Numbered from the stretch's first letter, positions 43,832-54,189 are shown. The stretch is 64,000 nucleotides of DNA from Sulfitobacter sp. M05 (GCF_029285175.1 NZ_JABEDH010000001.1:124001-188000); one strand, 5' to 3'. Notes: generated from the sequence alone by a model not told the origin. Numbers and translations are program-made.

Positions 43832-44641
43832 ATGGCCCACGCTAAGAACCACGATTATCATATCCTCGCGCCGTCATCATGGCCCCTGCTTGGCTCATTG
43901 GCAGGGTTCGTCATGCTTTTCGGTGCAGTCCTTTGGATGCACGATGTTACACCGTTCATGTTCCTCGGCGGTTTTGTCGCAACACTTTACGTGATGTTCG
44001 GCTGGTGGCGTGAAGTGGTTGTTGAAAGCCGGATCGGCGATCACACCCCTGTTGTGCGTATCGGCCTGCGCTATGGGTTTGTCCTGTTTATCATGTCTGA
44101 AGTCATGTTCTTTGTGGCGTGGTTCTGGACCTTCTTCAAACAGGCCATCTATCCGATGAACGAATATGTCGGATCTGAATATGTTCCGCCGGTATTCGAC
44201 GCCGTGAACGCATTCCACCTGCCGCTGATCAACACGCTGGTTCTGTTGCTGTCCGGCTGTGCCGTAACTTGGGCGCACCACGCGCTGGTGCATGAAAACA
44301 ACCGCAAGGACCTGATCAACGGTCTGGCCATTTCCATTGCTTTGGGCGTCTTCTTTACCTTCTTGCAGGCTTATGAATACCGTGAACTGCTGCTGCACCA
44401 CGACTGGACCTTTGGTGGCGATGCGTTCTTCTCTGCGTTCTTTATGGCAACCGGTTTCCACGGTATGCACGTTCTGATCGGGACAATCTTTTTGGCGGTT
44501 TGCCTGATCCGTGCAATGCGCGGTGATTTCACCCCTGAACAGCATGTCGGCTTTGAGGCGGCTGCCTGGTACTGGCACTTTGTTGACGTCGTATGGTTGT
44601 TCCTGTTCTTCGCCGTCTACATCTGGGGCGTACCGGGCTAA
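43832..44641 (+). CDS. coxC: Cytochrome c oxidase subunit III
   Basis: Seven-helix integral subunit of the aa3 oxidase. From ATG 43832 it has 269 residues; motifs include [78 protein letters not shown] and [19 protein letters not shown], the family signature with its lipid-binding residues. AGAAGGA precedes the ATG; a TTG at 43808 is a less likely start. A terminator follows the gene. Confidence 0.97.
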   Translation: MAHAKNHDYHILAPSSWPLLGSLAGFVMLFGAVLWMHDVTPFMFLGGFVATLYVMFGWWREVVVESRIGDHTPVVRIGLRYGFVLFIMSEVMFFVAWFWTFFKQAIYPMNEYVGSEYVPPVFDAVNAFHLPLINTLVLLLSGCAVTWAHHALVHENNRKDLINGLAISIALGVFFTFLQAYEYRELLLHHDWTFGGDAFFSAFFMATGFHGMHVLIGTIFLAVCLIRAMRGDFTPEQHVGFEAAAWYWHFVDVVWLFLFFAVYIWGVPG

Positions 44642-44689
44642 CTGCGGCAAAACTGGGGTTGCATCTGCATCTCCGATCCTTGAAAACCC

Positions 44690-44722
44690 AAGCACGCGTA
44701 GCAACCGCTTCGCGTGCTTTTT
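44690..44722 (+). terminator. Intrinsic terminator after coxC
   Basis: AAGCACGCG (44690-44698) and CGCGTGCTT (44711-44719) form a perfect 9-bp stem with a 12-base loop, followed by TTT. It lies 48 bases past coxC and 11 bases before surf1, so surf1-thrC may need read-through or its own start signals. Confidence 0.8.
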
Positions 44723-44733
44723 CGTATGCATGA

Positions 44734-45417
44734 GTGTCTATGAACCGCGCCTTGTTCCTTCTTATCATCGGCCTTGGGGGTGTCGCCATTCTGGTCGCAC
44801 TGGGCCTGTGGCAGGTGCAGCGTCTGGCATGGAAAGAGGGCGTCATCGCCGATATTGATGCCCGCATACATGCAACACCTGTGGCGGTACCCACATCTGC
44901 GTCCGCTGAGAGCGATGCTTATTTGCCAGTCACTGCGTCCGGCCGGTTTTCTGGCGATACCCTGCGTGTTCTGGTCTCGCAAAAAGTCAAAGGGGCCGGT
45001 TACCGGTTGATCACCGGATTCGAAACCGGCGAGCGGCGGGTTTTGGTCGATCGTGGATTTGTCTCGGTTGATAGCGAAACTACCGAATTACCCATCGGCG
45101 AGGTAATGGTCATCGGCAACCTGCAATGGCCCCGTGAGACGGACGGGTTTACCCCCGAGGCGGATACCGAAAACAACATCTGGTTCGCCCGTGATGTGCC
45201 GGCGATGGCAGAAACACTCGGCGCAGAACCTGTGCTGATCGTCGCCCGCAGCCTGCCAGACGATGACCCGGCTGTTACACCCTTGCCTGTCGACACCAGC
45301 CGTATTCCTAATGACCACCTGCAATATGCAGTCACGTGGTTTTCGCTGGCTGCCATCTGGCTGGCCATGTCCCTCCTTTTCCTGCGCCGTCGTCGCGCCC
45401 CCCTATCCGAAAGCTGA
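44734..45417 (+). CDS. surf1: SURF1 family cytochrome oxidase biogenesis protein
   Basis: Membrane protein needed for heme a insertion into the oxidase. The 227-residue protein has an N-terminal helix (ALFLLIIGLGGVAILVALGLWQVQRLAWK, with the GLWQxxRxxWK signature spread over it), a periplasmic domain (PVTASGRFSGD, GYRLITGFETGERRVLVDRGFV, NDHLQYAVTWFSLA) and a C-terminal helix. The start is GTG 44734 or ATG 44740. It follows the cox genes and leads into thrC after five bases. Confidence 0.95.
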   Translation: MSMNRALFLLIIGLGGVAILVALGLWQVQRLAWKEGVIADIDARIHATPVAVPTSASAESDAYLPVTASGRFSGDTLRVLVSQKVKGAGYRLITGFETGERRVLVDRGFVSVDSETTELPIGEVMVIGNLQWPRETDGFTPEADTENNIWFARDVPAMAETLGAEPVLIVARSLPDDDPAVTPLPVDTSRIPNDHLQYAVTWFSLAAIWLAMSLLFLRRRRAPLSES

Positions 45418-45422
45418 TTGAA

Positions 45423-46811
45423 ATGCGCTATATCTCGACCCGGGGCCAAGCCCCCGCGCTGACATTCGAAGACACCATGTTGACGGGCCTTGCCCGGGAC
45501 GGGGGGCTTTATGTGCCCGAAGAAATCCCCACCCTGAGCCGGGAACAGATCGCGGCGATGGCTGGCCAGTCGTATGAAGAGGTTGCCTTTAGCGTTATGC
45601 GCCCCTTCATCGGCGATACATTTACTGACGCCGAGTTTCGCGCGTTGATTGCCAGCGCTTATGGCGGGTTCGGCCATGAGGCACGGGCACCGCTGGTGCA
45701 ACTTGCCCCTAATCATTTCCTGCTTGAACTGTTCCATGGCCCCACGCTGGCGTTCAAGGATTTCGCCATGCAGTTGATTGGCCAGATGTTTCAGAAAGCA
45801 CTGGGACGAAAAGGCGCGCGTGTCACGATCGTCGGCGCAACTTCGGGCGATACAGGTTCTGCCGCGATTGAGGCTTTTCGCGGTCTCGACAACGTCGATG
45901 TGTTTATCCTTTATCCGCATGGCCGGGTCAGCGATGTGCAACGTCGCCAGATGACCACCCCGACCGAGTCCAATGTACATGCCTTGGCCATCGATGGTGA
46001 TTTTGACGATTGTCAGGCCCGCCTGAAAGATATGTTCAACGATTTCGAATTCCGTGATGCGGTCAAGCTGGCCGGTGTGAATTCGATCAACTGGGGCCGG
46101 GTGTTGGCGCAGGTTGTATATTTCTTTTCTTCTGCCGTGTCTCTTGGTGCGCCGGAGCGCGAGGTCAGCTTTACCGTGCCGACCGGCAATTTCGGCGATA
46201 TTTTTGCCGGCTACATTGCCAAACGCATGGGGTTGCCGATCAAGGATTTGGTCGTTGCCACCAACCAGAATGACATCCTTGACCGTTGCCTGAAGGGACA
46301 GGGTTATCACAAGGGCACGGTTGAACCGTCGATCAGCCCATCAATGGATATTCAGGTCAGCTCGAATTTTGAACGCGCCTTGTTTGACGCTTATGGTCGC
46401 GACGGCAATGCCGTGGCGCAATTGATGGATGAACTGGGGCAGGGTGGCTTTGATGTCAGTCAGGGCGCGATGCAGGTCTTGCAGGATATCTATACCTCGG
46501 GCCGTGCCACCGAAGAAGAAACCAGCGCGACCATCACGCGGGCGCTGAAATCTTCCGGTGAACTTTTGTGCCCTCATTCTGCGGTTGGCGTAAAAGTAGC
46601 GGAGGAGAAACGCGACGCGGCCACACCGATGATCACCCTTGCCACCGCCCATCCGGCCAAGTTCCCCGACGCGGTAGAAGCAGCAAGCGGCATCCGGCCC
46701 CCGTTGCCCCCGCGCATGGCCGATCTGTTTGAACGGGACGAACGCGTCACCCGCGTTGCCAACGATCTGGACGCATTGAAATCTCACATCAAAGGGGCGC
46801 TCGGCCTATGA
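45423..46811 (+). CDS. thrC: Threonine synthase
   Basis: PLP enzyme that makes L-threonine from O-phosphohomoserine. From ATG 45423 it has 462 residues. The PLP lysine is K112 in LELFHGPTLAFKDFAMQLIG. Phosphate-loop GATSGDTGSAAIEAF and VPTGNFGDIFAGYIAKRMG are conserved; this is the longer, bacterial/fungal type. An extension to 45336 overlaps surf1 and was rejected. It overlaps the next gene by four bases (ATGA). Confidence 0.96.
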   Translation: MRYISTRGQAPALTFEDTMLTGLARDGGLYVPEEIPTLSREQIAAMAGQSYEEVAFSVMRPFIGDTFTDAEFRALIASAYGGFGHEARAPLVQLAPNHFLLELFHGPTLAFKDFAMQLIGQMFQKALGRKGARVTIVGATSGDTGSAAIEAFRGLDNVDVFILYPHGRVSDVQRRQMTTPTESNVHALAIDGDFDDCQARLKDMFNDFEFRDAVKLAGVNSINWGRVLAQVVYFFSSAVSLGAPEREVSFTVPTGNFGDIFAGYIAKRMGLPIKDLVVATNQNDILDRCLKGQGYHKGTVEPSISPSMDIQVSSNFERALFDAYGRDGNAVAQLMDELGQGGFDVSQGAMQVLQDIYTSGRATEEETSATITRALKSSGELLCPHSAVGVKVAEEKRDAATPMITLATAHPAKFPDAVEAASGIRPPLPPRMADLFERDERVTRVANDLDALKSHIKGALGL

Positions 46812-48070
46812 GCCTGAACGAACACCGCCTTGCCAATGGCTTTCGCATTGTCACCGAACACATGCCGGGCCTTGCCTCTGCCTCTATTGGGGTGTGGGTC
46901 GCCGCAGGAGGGCGCCACGAAACGCCGCAACAAAACGGCATTGCGCATTTTCTGGAACATATGGCGTTTAAAGGCACCAAGAAACGCACCTCCCTGCAAA
47001 TCGCCGAAGCGATTGAGGACGTGGGGGGCTATATCAACGCTTACACCAGCCGCGAAGTAACGGCCTATTACGTGCGCGTGTTGGAAAATGATGTGGCGCT
47101 TGGACTTGATGTCATCGCGGACATTCTGCGTAATCCGGTACTGGACCCGAACGAGATCGAAGTCGAACGCGGTGTTATCCTGCAAGAGATCGGTCAGGCG
47201 CTTGATACGCCAGATGATGTGATTTTTGACTGGCTACAGGAACAGGCCTATCCCGGTCAGCCGCTGGGCCGAACGATCCTCGGACCGAGCGAACGTGTGT
47301 CAAACTTCGACCGGAGCGATTTGCAAGGGTTCATCAAGGATCACTATGGCCCCGAACAGATGATCCTGTCCGCGGCAGGGGCTGTGGATCACGACGAGAT
47401 CGTGAAACTGGCCGAACAGCTGTTTGGTGACATGCCGGCGAAACCGTTGTTTCAGATGGATGTGGCATCGTTCAAAGGCGGCGAGGTGCGCCAGAACAAG
47501 GCGCTGGAACAGGCCCATTTTGCCCTAGGCTTTGAATCGCCGGGATACCGTGCAGATGACATCTATGTTGCGCAGATATACGCCTCTGCCCTTGGCGGCG
47601 GCATGTCATCGCGCTTGTTTCAGGAAATCCGCGAAAACCGCGGCCTTTGCTATACGATCTTTGCGCAAGCGGGCGCTCATGCCGATACCGGTATGATGAC
47701 GATCTATGCAGGCACCTCTGCCGAGCAACTGCCGGAACTTGCCGGCATCACCATCGACGAGATGAAACGCGCCGCCTCCGATATGTCACCGGCCGAGGTG
47801 GCAAGGGCGCGCGCCCAGATGAAAGCGGGTTTGTTGATGGGGCTGGAAAGCCCGTCAAACCGGGCCGAGCGGCTGGCACGACTGATCCAGATATGGGATC
47901 GGGTGCCGTCGCTTAAGGAAACCATCGAGAAAATTGATGCGGTCACCACCGGGGACGTGCGGGATCTGGCGCAGCGCATGGCGGCGGAAGCGCCCGCTGC
48001 TCTTGCGCTTTATGGCCCTGTTGAAAAGGCCCCCGGCTTGGACGCCTTGCAGGACCGCCGCGCCGCCTGA
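46808..48070 (+). CDS. M16 family zinc peptidase
   Basis: Insulinase-family processing peptidase related to the mitochondrial processing peptidase beta subunit. The 420-residue protein has the inverted zinc motif HFLEH at residues 47-51 (H47, E50, H51), followed by MAFKGTKKR and EVERGVILQEIGQALDTPDD, where the third ligand is expected. The C-terminal half carries QEIRENRGLCYTIFAQAG, the substrate-binding RGLCY. It is coupled to thrC (ATGA overlap) and to the GNAT gene. Natural substrate is unknown. Confidence 0.95.
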   Translation: MSLNEHRLANGFRIVTEHMPGLASASIGVWVAAGGRHETPQQNGIAHFLEHMAFKGTKKRTSLQIAEAIEDVGGYINAYTSREVTAYYVRVLENDVALGLDVIADILRNPVLDPNEIEVERGVILQEIGQALDTPDDVIFDWLQEQAYPGQPLGRTILGPSERVSNFDRSDLQGFIKDHYGPEQMILSAAGAVDHDEIVKLAEQLFGDMPAKPLFQMDVASFKGGEVRQNKALEQAHFALGFESPGYRADDIYVAQIYASALGGGMSSRLFQEIRENRGLCYTIFAQAGAHADTGMMTIYAGTSAEQLPELAGITIDEMKRAASDMSPAEVARARAQMKAGLLMGLESPSNRAERLARLIQIWDRVPSLKETIEKIDAVTTGDVRDLAQRMAAEAPAALALYGPVEKAPGLDALQDRRAA

Positions 48071-48654
48071 TGTTGTTGCTCAAGCGCAAACTCCGGATCG
48101 AAACAGAGCGGCTGACCCTGCGTCCGCCGGTTCATTCCGATTTTCGTGCGTGGACTGCGCTGCGCGACAACAGCCGCGACTTTCTTACCAAATGGGAACC
48201 GGTCTGGGCCAAGGACCATCTGTCGCGCAAGGCCTTTACCAACCGCGTCTATTGGGCGAACCGGTCGGTCAGCGGCGGCACGGCACTGCCCCTGTTTCTG
48301 GTGCGTCGCAAAGACGATGTCCTGATGGGGGCCATCACCTTGGATAATATCCGGCGAGGTCCGGCGCAATCCGGCACGCTAGGGTATTGGACCGGTGCGC
48401 CCTTTGCGCGGCAAGGTTATATGCGCGAGGCGATCCATGCGGTGGTGCATCAGGCGTTCACCAGGCTTGATCTCAGCCGGATTGAAGCCGCTTGCCTGCC
48501 GGAAAATACCGCATCGCGAGGGTTGTTGGAAAAGACCGGGTTCAAATACGAAGGCGTTGCCCAAAGCTATCTGCAAATTGACGGGCGTTGGCGTACCCAT
48601 GTGCTGTATGCCGCCCTGCGCAGTGACCGGCGTGGCAGAACCGATGCCGGCTGA
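48070..48654 (+). CDS. GNAT family acetyltransferase (RimJ/RimL-like)
   Basis: The 194-residue protein has the RimJ-type pattern: ETERLTLRPPVHSDFRAWTALR, LDNIRRGPAQSGTLGYWTG, and the acetyl-CoA site ARQGYMREAIHAVVHQAF, followed by RIEAACLPENTASRGLLEKTGF. This group acetylates N termini of ribosomal proteins or small molecules; the substrate here cannot be told. Its ATG overlaps the stop of the M16 peptidase by one base. Confidence 0.92.
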   Translation: MLLLKRKLRIETERLTLRPPVHSDFRAWTALRDNSRDFLTKWEPVWAKDHLSRKAFTNRVYWANRSVSGGTALPLFLVRRKDDVLMGAITLDNIRRGPAQSGTLGYWTGAPFARQGYMREAIHAVVHQAFTRLDLSRIEAACLPENTASRGLLEKTGFKYEGVAQSYLQIDGRWRTHVLYAALRSDRRGRTDAG

Positions 48655-48729
48655 CACATGGCGGTGGGTGATGCGCCCTGCGTTCCTGTTACGCCTTGCA
48701 TCTTCGGGGATCAGGCGCAATCAAAGGGA

Positions 48730-50145
48730 ATGACCTTAAACCCTGCTGATGCCGCCTTTCGTGCCCGCCTAGCTGCGGACCTTCCCGATGATACCCTTCA
48801 CGAGGCCGGCGAACGGTATCTAGAGGAACCGCGCGGGATTTATGCTGGTCGGCGCAGTCTGCTGGCCCTGCCACGCAGTGCCCAAGAGGTTGCAGCCCTG
48901 ATCCGACATGCGAATGATGCACAGGTCGGTGTCATTCCCTATGGCGGCGGCACCGGGCTGGTGGGGGGGCAGGTCGCCCCCGACGGGCCGGCCCCGTTGA
49001 TCATCTCACTTGAGCGGATGAACAAGCTGCGCGATGCCTATCCGGATGAAAACGTTTTGGTTGCCGAGGCCGGCGTGATCCTTGCTGATGTCCAAACGGC
49101 GGCGGATGCGGTTGAACGGCTGTTTCCTTTGTCGCTGGCCTCGGAAGGCTCTGCGCGGATAGGCGGCAACCTGTCAACAAATGCGGGTGGCACCGGGGTG
49201 CTGCGCTATGGCAATACCCGCGATCTGTGTCTGGGGCTTGAGGCGGTTTTGCCGGATGGGCAGATATGGAACGGGCTGACGCGGCTGCGCAAGAACAACA
49301 CCGGCTATGATCTGCGCCATCTATTGATCGGGGCGGAGGGGACATTGGGTGTGATCACGGCGGCGGCGCTGAAGATCTTTCCAAAACCCGCACGTATGGG
49401 CACGGCCCTGCTGGTGGTAAAAAGCCCACGCGCAGCACTGGATCTGCTGTCTTTGGCCAGGGGGCAGCTGGGTGAAATGATCAGTGGGTTTGAATTGATC
49501 CATCGGCAAGGCATGGAGTTCCTTGCAGAAACCTTGCCCGAAGTGCGCCTGCCGTTTGCCGATTTGCCGGAATGGACAGTCCTGATTGATGTCGGGCTAA
49601 GTGGTGATTTGGACCCGTCCGACGCTTTGGAAACACTCTTTGCAGCCGCCCATGAGGCCGGTTTTGTTTCTGACGGGCTCATCGCGCAGAGCGCCGCCCA
49701 ATCCGCAGCCTTCTGGAATGTGCGCGAGATGATCCCCGAAGGAAACCGGCGTATCGGTTCGATTTCCAGTCATGATATCTCCGTGCCGTTGGGGATGATC
49801 CCGGAGTTCATCACCAAAGCCGGGCAGGTATTGGACCGTATCGGTGATTTCCGTATCAATTGTTTCGGCCATGTCGGGGACGGCAATCTGCACTACAACG
49901 TCTTCCCGTTAAAAGGAAACTCCCGCGCGGACCATGAAAACCAAAAGCCCGCAATCAAGGCCGCAGTGCATGATCTCGTGCATGAAATGGGCGGATCATT
50001 CAGTGCGGAGCATGGGGTCGGGCGGATGAAACGGGCCGACCTTGAACACTATGGTGATCCTGCGAAATTGTCAGCCATGCGCGCCATAAAGGCGGCGCTT
50101 GACCCGAATGGCATCATGAATCCGGGTGCTGTGCTGGGCACCTAA
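48730..50145 (+). CDS. FAD-linked oxidase, GlcD / D-2-hydroxyacid dehydrogenase type
   Basis: FAD enzyme oxidising a D-2-hydroxy acid such as glycolate, D-lactate or D-2-hydroxyglutarate. From ATG 48730 it has 471 residues. The FAD-binding domain shows [17 protein letters not shown] and [21 protein letters not shown]; the C-terminal domain has [17 protein letters not shown] and [18 protein letters not shown]. An ATG at 48658 gives a 24-residue extension without support. No GlcE/GlcF partners are adjacent, which favours a single-chain dehydrogenase. It converges on apt with a four-base overlap. Confidence 0.92.
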   Translation: MTLNPADAAFRARLAADLPDDTLHEAGERYLEEPRGIYAGRRSLLALPRSAQEVAALIRHANDAQVGVIPYGGGTGLVGGQVAPDGPAPLIISLERMNKLRDAYPDENVLVAEAGVILADVQTAADAVERLFPLSLASEGSARIGGNLSTNAGGTGVLRYGNTRDLCLGLEAVLPDGQIWNGLTRLRKNNTGYDLRHLLIGAEGTLGVITAAALKIFPKPARMGTALLVVKSPRAALDLLSLARGQLGEMISGFELIHRQGMEFLAETLPEVRLPFADLPEWTVLIDVGLSGDLDPSDALETLFAAAHEAGFVSDGLIAQSAAQSAAFWNVREMIPEGNRRIGSISSHDISVPLGMIPEFITKAGQVLDRIGDFRINCFGHVGDGNLHYNVFPLKGNSRADHENQKPAIKAAVHDLVHEMGGSFSAEHGVGRMKRADLEHYGDPAKLSAMRAIKAALDPNGIMNPGAVLGT

Positions 50146-50672
50146 AGCCCGTCAAATTCGCACAGCACGTTCACCTCCATGCCCATCGCTTCTAGTTTTT
50201 TGCGACCGCCAAGCTCTGGCAGATCAATAATAAAAGACGTTGAGACGATCTCGCCGCCCAACCGTTCCACCAGCTTGATCCCCGCCTCGGCGGTGCCTCC
50301 GGTTGCCAGCAGGTCATCGACCACCAGAATTTTCTCGCCCGCACGGATCGCATCATCGTGGATTTCTACAATCGCCTCGCCATACTCCAGCGTATAGGCC
50401 TCGGAGATCACCGCACCAGGCAGTTTGCCCTTTTTGCGGATCGGCACAAAACCGACGCTCAACTGGTGCGCAATTGCGCCGCCAAGTATGAAACCGCGCG
50501 CCTCCAGCCCGACAACCTTGTCAATCTCGATACCAGCATAGGGGTGCAGCATCAGATCAATCGCCATGCGAAACCCACGCGGATCGGCGAACAGCGTTGT
50601 CACATCGCGAAACATGATCCCTTCATGAGGGAAATCAACAATGGTACGGATGTAGTCTTCGATCTTTTTCAT
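50142..50672 (-). CDS. apt: Adenine phosphoribosyltransferase
   Basis: Salvages adenine to AMP with PRPP. From ATG 50672 it has 176 residues. It shows the family start [37 protein letters not shown], and the PRPP loop [18 protein letters not shown] longer frame to 51071 runs through the exporter gene and was rejected; GGAG precedes the chosen ATG. Its start overlaps the exporter's stop by four bases. mtnP just upstream releases adenine, so the two steps are linked. Confidence 0.97.
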   Translation of the reverse strand: MKKIEDYIRTIVDFPHEGIMFRDVTTLFADPRGFRMAIDLMLHPYAGIEIDKVVGLEARGFILGGAIAHQLSVGFVPIRKKGKLPGAVISEAYTLEYGEAIVEIHDDAIRAGEKILVVDDLLATGGTAEAGIKLVERLGGEIVSTSFIIDLPELGGRKKLEAMGMEVNVLCEFDGL

Positions 50673-51301
50673 GTGGTACTCCGGCGAAGGGTTGCTGTCA
50701 GAATGCCCATGGCAACCAGCGCGCCCCCACCTGCGCGGGTCAGCCATATGATGACCGAGGGCCGGTTGATAACGCGGCGCAGACGGTCGGCAAGCAGCGC
50801 ATAGGCCAGCGCATTGAGGGCTGCGAGGCTTACAAAGGTTGCAATCAAGATGGCGAACTGCGGCAAGAGCGGCGTGCCCGATGTGATAAACTGCGGCACA
50901 AAGGCGATGAAAAATGCGATGGATTTGGGGTTCAATGCTGTCACTGCCGCCGTATGGGCGAAAACCTTGCGGCCTGTGATCCCAGTGCTTTGCGGCAGGC
51001 TCAGCCCGGCGGAGGGGGCAGAGCGCAGCAGCTTTATCCCAAGCCAGACCAGATAGATGGCACCAGCCCATTTCAACACTGTGAACAGTGTGGCCGAGGT
51101 CAGCACCAGCGCTCCTAGACCGGCGAGTGAGGCGGTCATCGCCACCAGATCGCCAAATGCCACACCGGCGGCAGATGCCACCGCAACTGTGCGCCCTTTG
51201 CTGAGCGCATAGCTCAGGACCAACAAAACGGTCGGGCCGGGGATCAGTAAAAGAGCTGTTGAAGCGGCCACAAAGGCAAGCCAGAGGTCAAATGGCATCA
51301 A
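50669..51301 (-). CDS. LysE/RhtB family exporter
   Basis: Amino-acid or metabolite exporter of the LysE superfamily. The 210-residue protein has about six helices and the family pattern [20 protein letters not shown] near the N terminus, then [13 protein letters not shown] and [16 protein letters not shown]. It lies between mtnP and apt on the same strand and is coupled to apt by a four-base overlap. The substrate is unknown; homoserine lactone, threonine or a methionine-cycle product are possibilities, not shown. Confidence 0.9.
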   Translation of the reverse strand: MMPFDLWLAFVAASTALLLIPGPTVLLVLSYALSKGRTVAVASAAGVAFGDLVAMTASLAGLGALVLTSATLFTVLKWAGAIYLVWLGIKLLRSAPSAGLSLPQSTGITGRKVFAHTAAVTALNPKSIAFFIAFVPQFITSGTPLLPQFAILIATFVSLAALNALAYALLADRLRRVINRPSVIIWLTRAGGGALVAMGILTATLRRSTT

Positions 51302-51360
51302 ACCCTCCTAATATTCTTGGATTGAAATGACGGGACGAAACTCAAAATGACATCACCTAC

Positions 51361-52233
51361 TTAAATCATCCGCCCGGCAACCGCGTCTAGTTTCGCCATC
51401 AGCGTCGGGTCGCGGGCATCGGGTTGTGTCAGAATTGCAAATTCCAGCGCCCGGTCACAGCCATGCGGACAAGGCGGGCGGTCGGCCCCCAGCAGTGCAG
51501 GCAGGCGGGCAACAAGGTTTCGGCCCTTGTCGGCATTGCCCATCAGGGTGGCAATGATTGCTGTCACGTCGACCTCTCCATGATCGGGATGCCAGCTGTC
51601 ATAGTCGGTGATCATTGCAACAGAAGCGTAACAAAGTTCGGCCTCGCGGGCCAGTTTCGCCTCGGGCATATTGGTCATGCCGATGACGTCCGCGCCCCAG
51701 CTTTCGCGGTACATCTTGGACTCTGCAAGCGTCGAGAATTGTGGCCCTTCCATGGCCAGATAGGTGCCCCCCTTATGAACCGTGATGCCTGCGTCCAGTG
51801 CTGCGGTTTCGCAGGCATCGCCCAGGCGCGGGCAGGTTGGGTGGGCCACGCTGACATGGGCCACGCAGCCGCTGCCGAAAAACGATTTCTCCCGGGCAAA
51901 GGTGCGGTCAATAAACTGATCTACAATCACAAAATCACCCGGTGCCATTTCTTCGCGAAACGAACCGCAGGCCGAAACACTGATCAAATCCGTGCAGCCA
52001 AGCCGTTTCAGTGCGTCAATGTTGGCGCGGTAGGGCACTGTGCTGGGGCTATGAACATGACCCCGTCCATGGCGCGGCAGAAACGCCATTTCGACCCCGT
52101 CCAACGTACCGGTCAGGATCGCATCCGACGGCGCGCCCCAGGGCGTTTGCACAGTGACCCATTCGGCCCCCGTCAGCCCGTCAATTTCATAGAGGCCAGA
52201 GCCACCGATCACCGCGATTTTTGTCTGTGCCAT
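51361..52233 (-). CDS. mtnP: S-methyl-5'-thioadenosine phosphorylase
   Basis: Splits methylthioadenosine to adenine and methylthioribose-1-phosphate, starting methionine salvage. From ATG 52233 it has 290 residues, with IAVIGGSGLYEIDGL, FLPRHGRGHVHSPSTVPYRA, ISVSACGSFREEMAPGDFV and MEGPQFSTLAESKMYR, all typical of MTAP. GAGGGTAAC precedes the ATG. It is the first gene of an mtnP-exporter-apt set and is divergent from the SulP gene, with a 278-base gap that holds both promoters and nothing else I can name. Confidence 0.95.
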   Translation of the reverse strand: MAQTKIAVIGGSGLYEIDGLTGAEWVTVQTPWGAPSDAILTGTLDGVEMAFLPRHGRGHVHSPSTVPYRANIDALKRLGCTDLISVSACGSFREEMAPGDFVIVDQFIDRTFAREKSFFGSGCVAHVSVAHPTCPRLGDACETAALDAGITVHKGGTYLAMEGPQFSTLAESKMYRESWGADVIGMTNMPEAKLAREAELCYASVAMITDYDSWHPDHGEVDVTAIIATLMGNADKGRNLVARLPALLGADRPPCPHGCDRALEFAILTQPDARDPTLMAKLDAVAGRMI

Positions 52234-52511
52234 GTTACCCTCATGCCTTGATTTCCCTAACACTGTGCCTTGGGGGAGGGGGCATGAAAAGCCCCAAACA
52301 TGCCGCTGATTGTCCTGTCTGCCGGTGTGCCGCTGCGAAAGCCATTCAAGGAGGGAGGCAAAACCGCCGATCCGAAACAGGCTTGCGTCCCCTTAGGCCC
52401 TATATCTTTATGGTCTCGGGCGGGTTTCCATCCCACAGCATCCTTGATAGGAGGCCCAAAGGCGTTGCCGCGCCCTTCACGTCAGCCCCCAGTCATACAG
52501 GATGCCAGCCG

Positions 52512-54179
52512 ATGGTGCGCTCTACCTTTCATGCCTTTACCAAAAATCTCGAAGTGACAGATCTGCGCTGGATGCCCGAAGACGGGTTTTCCGTGGGACG
52601 TCTGCGTATCGAGTTGCTGTCCGGTCTGACCGTTGCATTGGCGCTGGTACCCGAAGCGGTTGCTTTTGCCTTTGTTGCCGGTGTTCACCCGCTGGTTGGG
52701 CTGTATGCCGCGTTTCTGGTGGGGTTGGTCACTGCGCTGATTGGCGGGCGGCCCGGCATGATCTCGGGTGCGACGGGGGCCTTGGCGGTTGTCATGGTGG
52801 CACTGGTTGCACAGCATGGGGTCGAATACCTCTTTGCGACCGTGGTCCTGATGGGGATTTTGCAGATATTTGCGGGCGTCATGCAATGGGGCAAGTTTAT
52901 CCGTCTGGTGCCGCATCCGGTGATGCTGGGCTTTGTAAACGGCCTGGCGATTGTGATTTTTCTGGCGCAGATGGGCCAGTTCAAGGTGCCAGGCACGATG
53001 GTCGATACTGGCCACGGCATGGGGGGCGGTGAATGGTTGTCGGGCCAACCGCTTTATCTGATGCTGGCGCTGGTCGCTGCCACGATGGCAATCATCTGGG
53101 TGATGCCGCGTATCACCAAACTGGTGCCTGCACCGCTTGCGGGCATTGGGATTGTTGCCGCTGTGGTGATCTTTACCGGCATGGATGTACCCCGCGTTGG
53201 CGATTTGGCCTCTATCGAAGGCGGGCTGCCGATGCCGCATATTCCATTTGGCGAAGGGCTTGGCCTTTATGGCACGCCACTGGCACCGCTTAATCTGGAA
53301 ACGCTTTACATTATTGCACCCTATGCGGTGATCCTTGCCGCGATTGGTCTGATTGAATCGTTGCTGACGCTGAACCTTGTCGGGGACATGACCAATACCC
53401 GTGGTGGGGCATCTCAGGAATGTGTGGCCCAAGGAATCGCCAATACCGTCACCGGATTTTTCGCCGGTATGGGCGGCTGCGCGATGATCGGCCAGTCGAT
53501 GATTAACGTGAAGTCCGGCGGACGCACACGGGTTGCAGGCATCGCAGCGGCGATCTTCTTGCTGCTGTTTATCCTTGTGGGTTCGCCCCTGATCGAACAA
53601 ATCCCGCTTGCCGCGCTGGTCGGCGTGATGTTCATGGTAGTGATCGGCACATTCGCGTGGAACTCGCTAACGATCCTGCGCAAGGTGCCACTGACAGACG
53701 CGTTTGTAATCTTGTTGGTTACGGTTGTGACGGTCTACAAAGACCTCGCCGTCGCGGTGGTTGTGGGCGTTATCGTTTCCGCGCTGGCCTATGCGTGGAA
53801 CAACGCCCGTCGCATCGATGCCACAACCCGCGAATCCCATTCCGAAAAAGGCGCTAAGGTCTATGAAATTCACGGACCGTTGTTCTTTGGTTCGTCTGAC
53901 GGGTTTGCGGAATTGTTCACCGTGGCGGATGACCCTGAAAAAGTGATCATCGATTTCGCCGACAGCCGAGTGGTGGATCAATCTGCCCTACAGGCAATCG
54001 AGGCGGTTGCGTTGAAATATGAAAACACTGGCAAGCATGTCATGCTGCGCCATCTCAGCCGTGACTGTCACAAGCTGTTGACAAAAGCGGGCCACCTGAT
54101 GGTCGATAGTGATGATGACCCCGATTACGAACTGGCGGTGGATTACTCCGTGCGTACCGGGGTGCTGGGCGGGCACTGA
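52512..54179 (+). CDS. SulP/SLC26 family anion transporter with STAS domain
   Basis: Membrane transporter for sulfate, bicarbonate or a dicarboxylate. From ATG 52512 it has 555 residues. The membrane domain starts with LLSGLTVALALVPEAVAFAF and includes ISGATGALAVVMVALV and NTVTGFFAGMGGCAMIGQSM. A C-terminal STAS domain (about residues 440-540) has VIIDFADSRVVDQSALQAIEA. A longer frame to 52221 overlaps mtnP and has no membrane features. No carbonic anhydrase is adjacent, so substrate remains open. A strong terminator follows. Confidence 0.93.
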   Translation: MVRSTFHAFTKNLEVTDLRWMPEDGFSVGRLRIELLSGLTVALALVPEAVAFAFVAGVHPLVGLYAAFLVGLVTALIGGRPGMISGATGALAVVMVALVAQHGVEYLFATVVLMGILQIFAGVMQWGKFIRLVPHPVMLGFVNGLAIVIFLAQMGQFKVPGTMVDTGHGMGGGEWLSGQPLYLMLALVAATMAIIWVMPRITKLVPAPLAGIGIVAAVVIFTGMDVPRVGDLASIEGGLPMPHIPFGEGLGLYGTPLAPLNLETLYIIAPYAVILAAIGLIESLLTLNLVGDMTNTRGGASQECVAQGIANTVTGFFAGMGGCAMIGQSMINVKSGGRTRVAGIAAAIFLLLFILVGSPLIEQIPLAALVGVMFMVVIGTFAWNSLTILRKVPLTDAFVILLVTVVTVYKDLAVAVVVGVIVSALAYAWNNARRIDATTRESHSEKGAKVYEIHGPLFFGSSDGFAELFTVADDPEKVIIDFADSRVVDQSALQAIEAVALKYENTGKHVMLRHLSRDCHKLLTKAGHLMVDSDDDPDYELAVDYSVRTGVLGGH

Positions 54180-54189
54180 TCATCGCGCC

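Noticed and set aside
45000-46310. 436-codon open frame on the minus strand
   Set aside because: Antisense to surf1 and thrC, both convincing genes.
50673-51071. N-terminal extension of apt
   Set aside because: It would run through the exporter gene in another frame; the internal ATG has a ribosome site and gives the family length.
52482-53600. 372-codon open frame on the minus strand
   Set aside because: Antisense to the SulP transporter; composition typical of reverse-complemented membrane protein codons.
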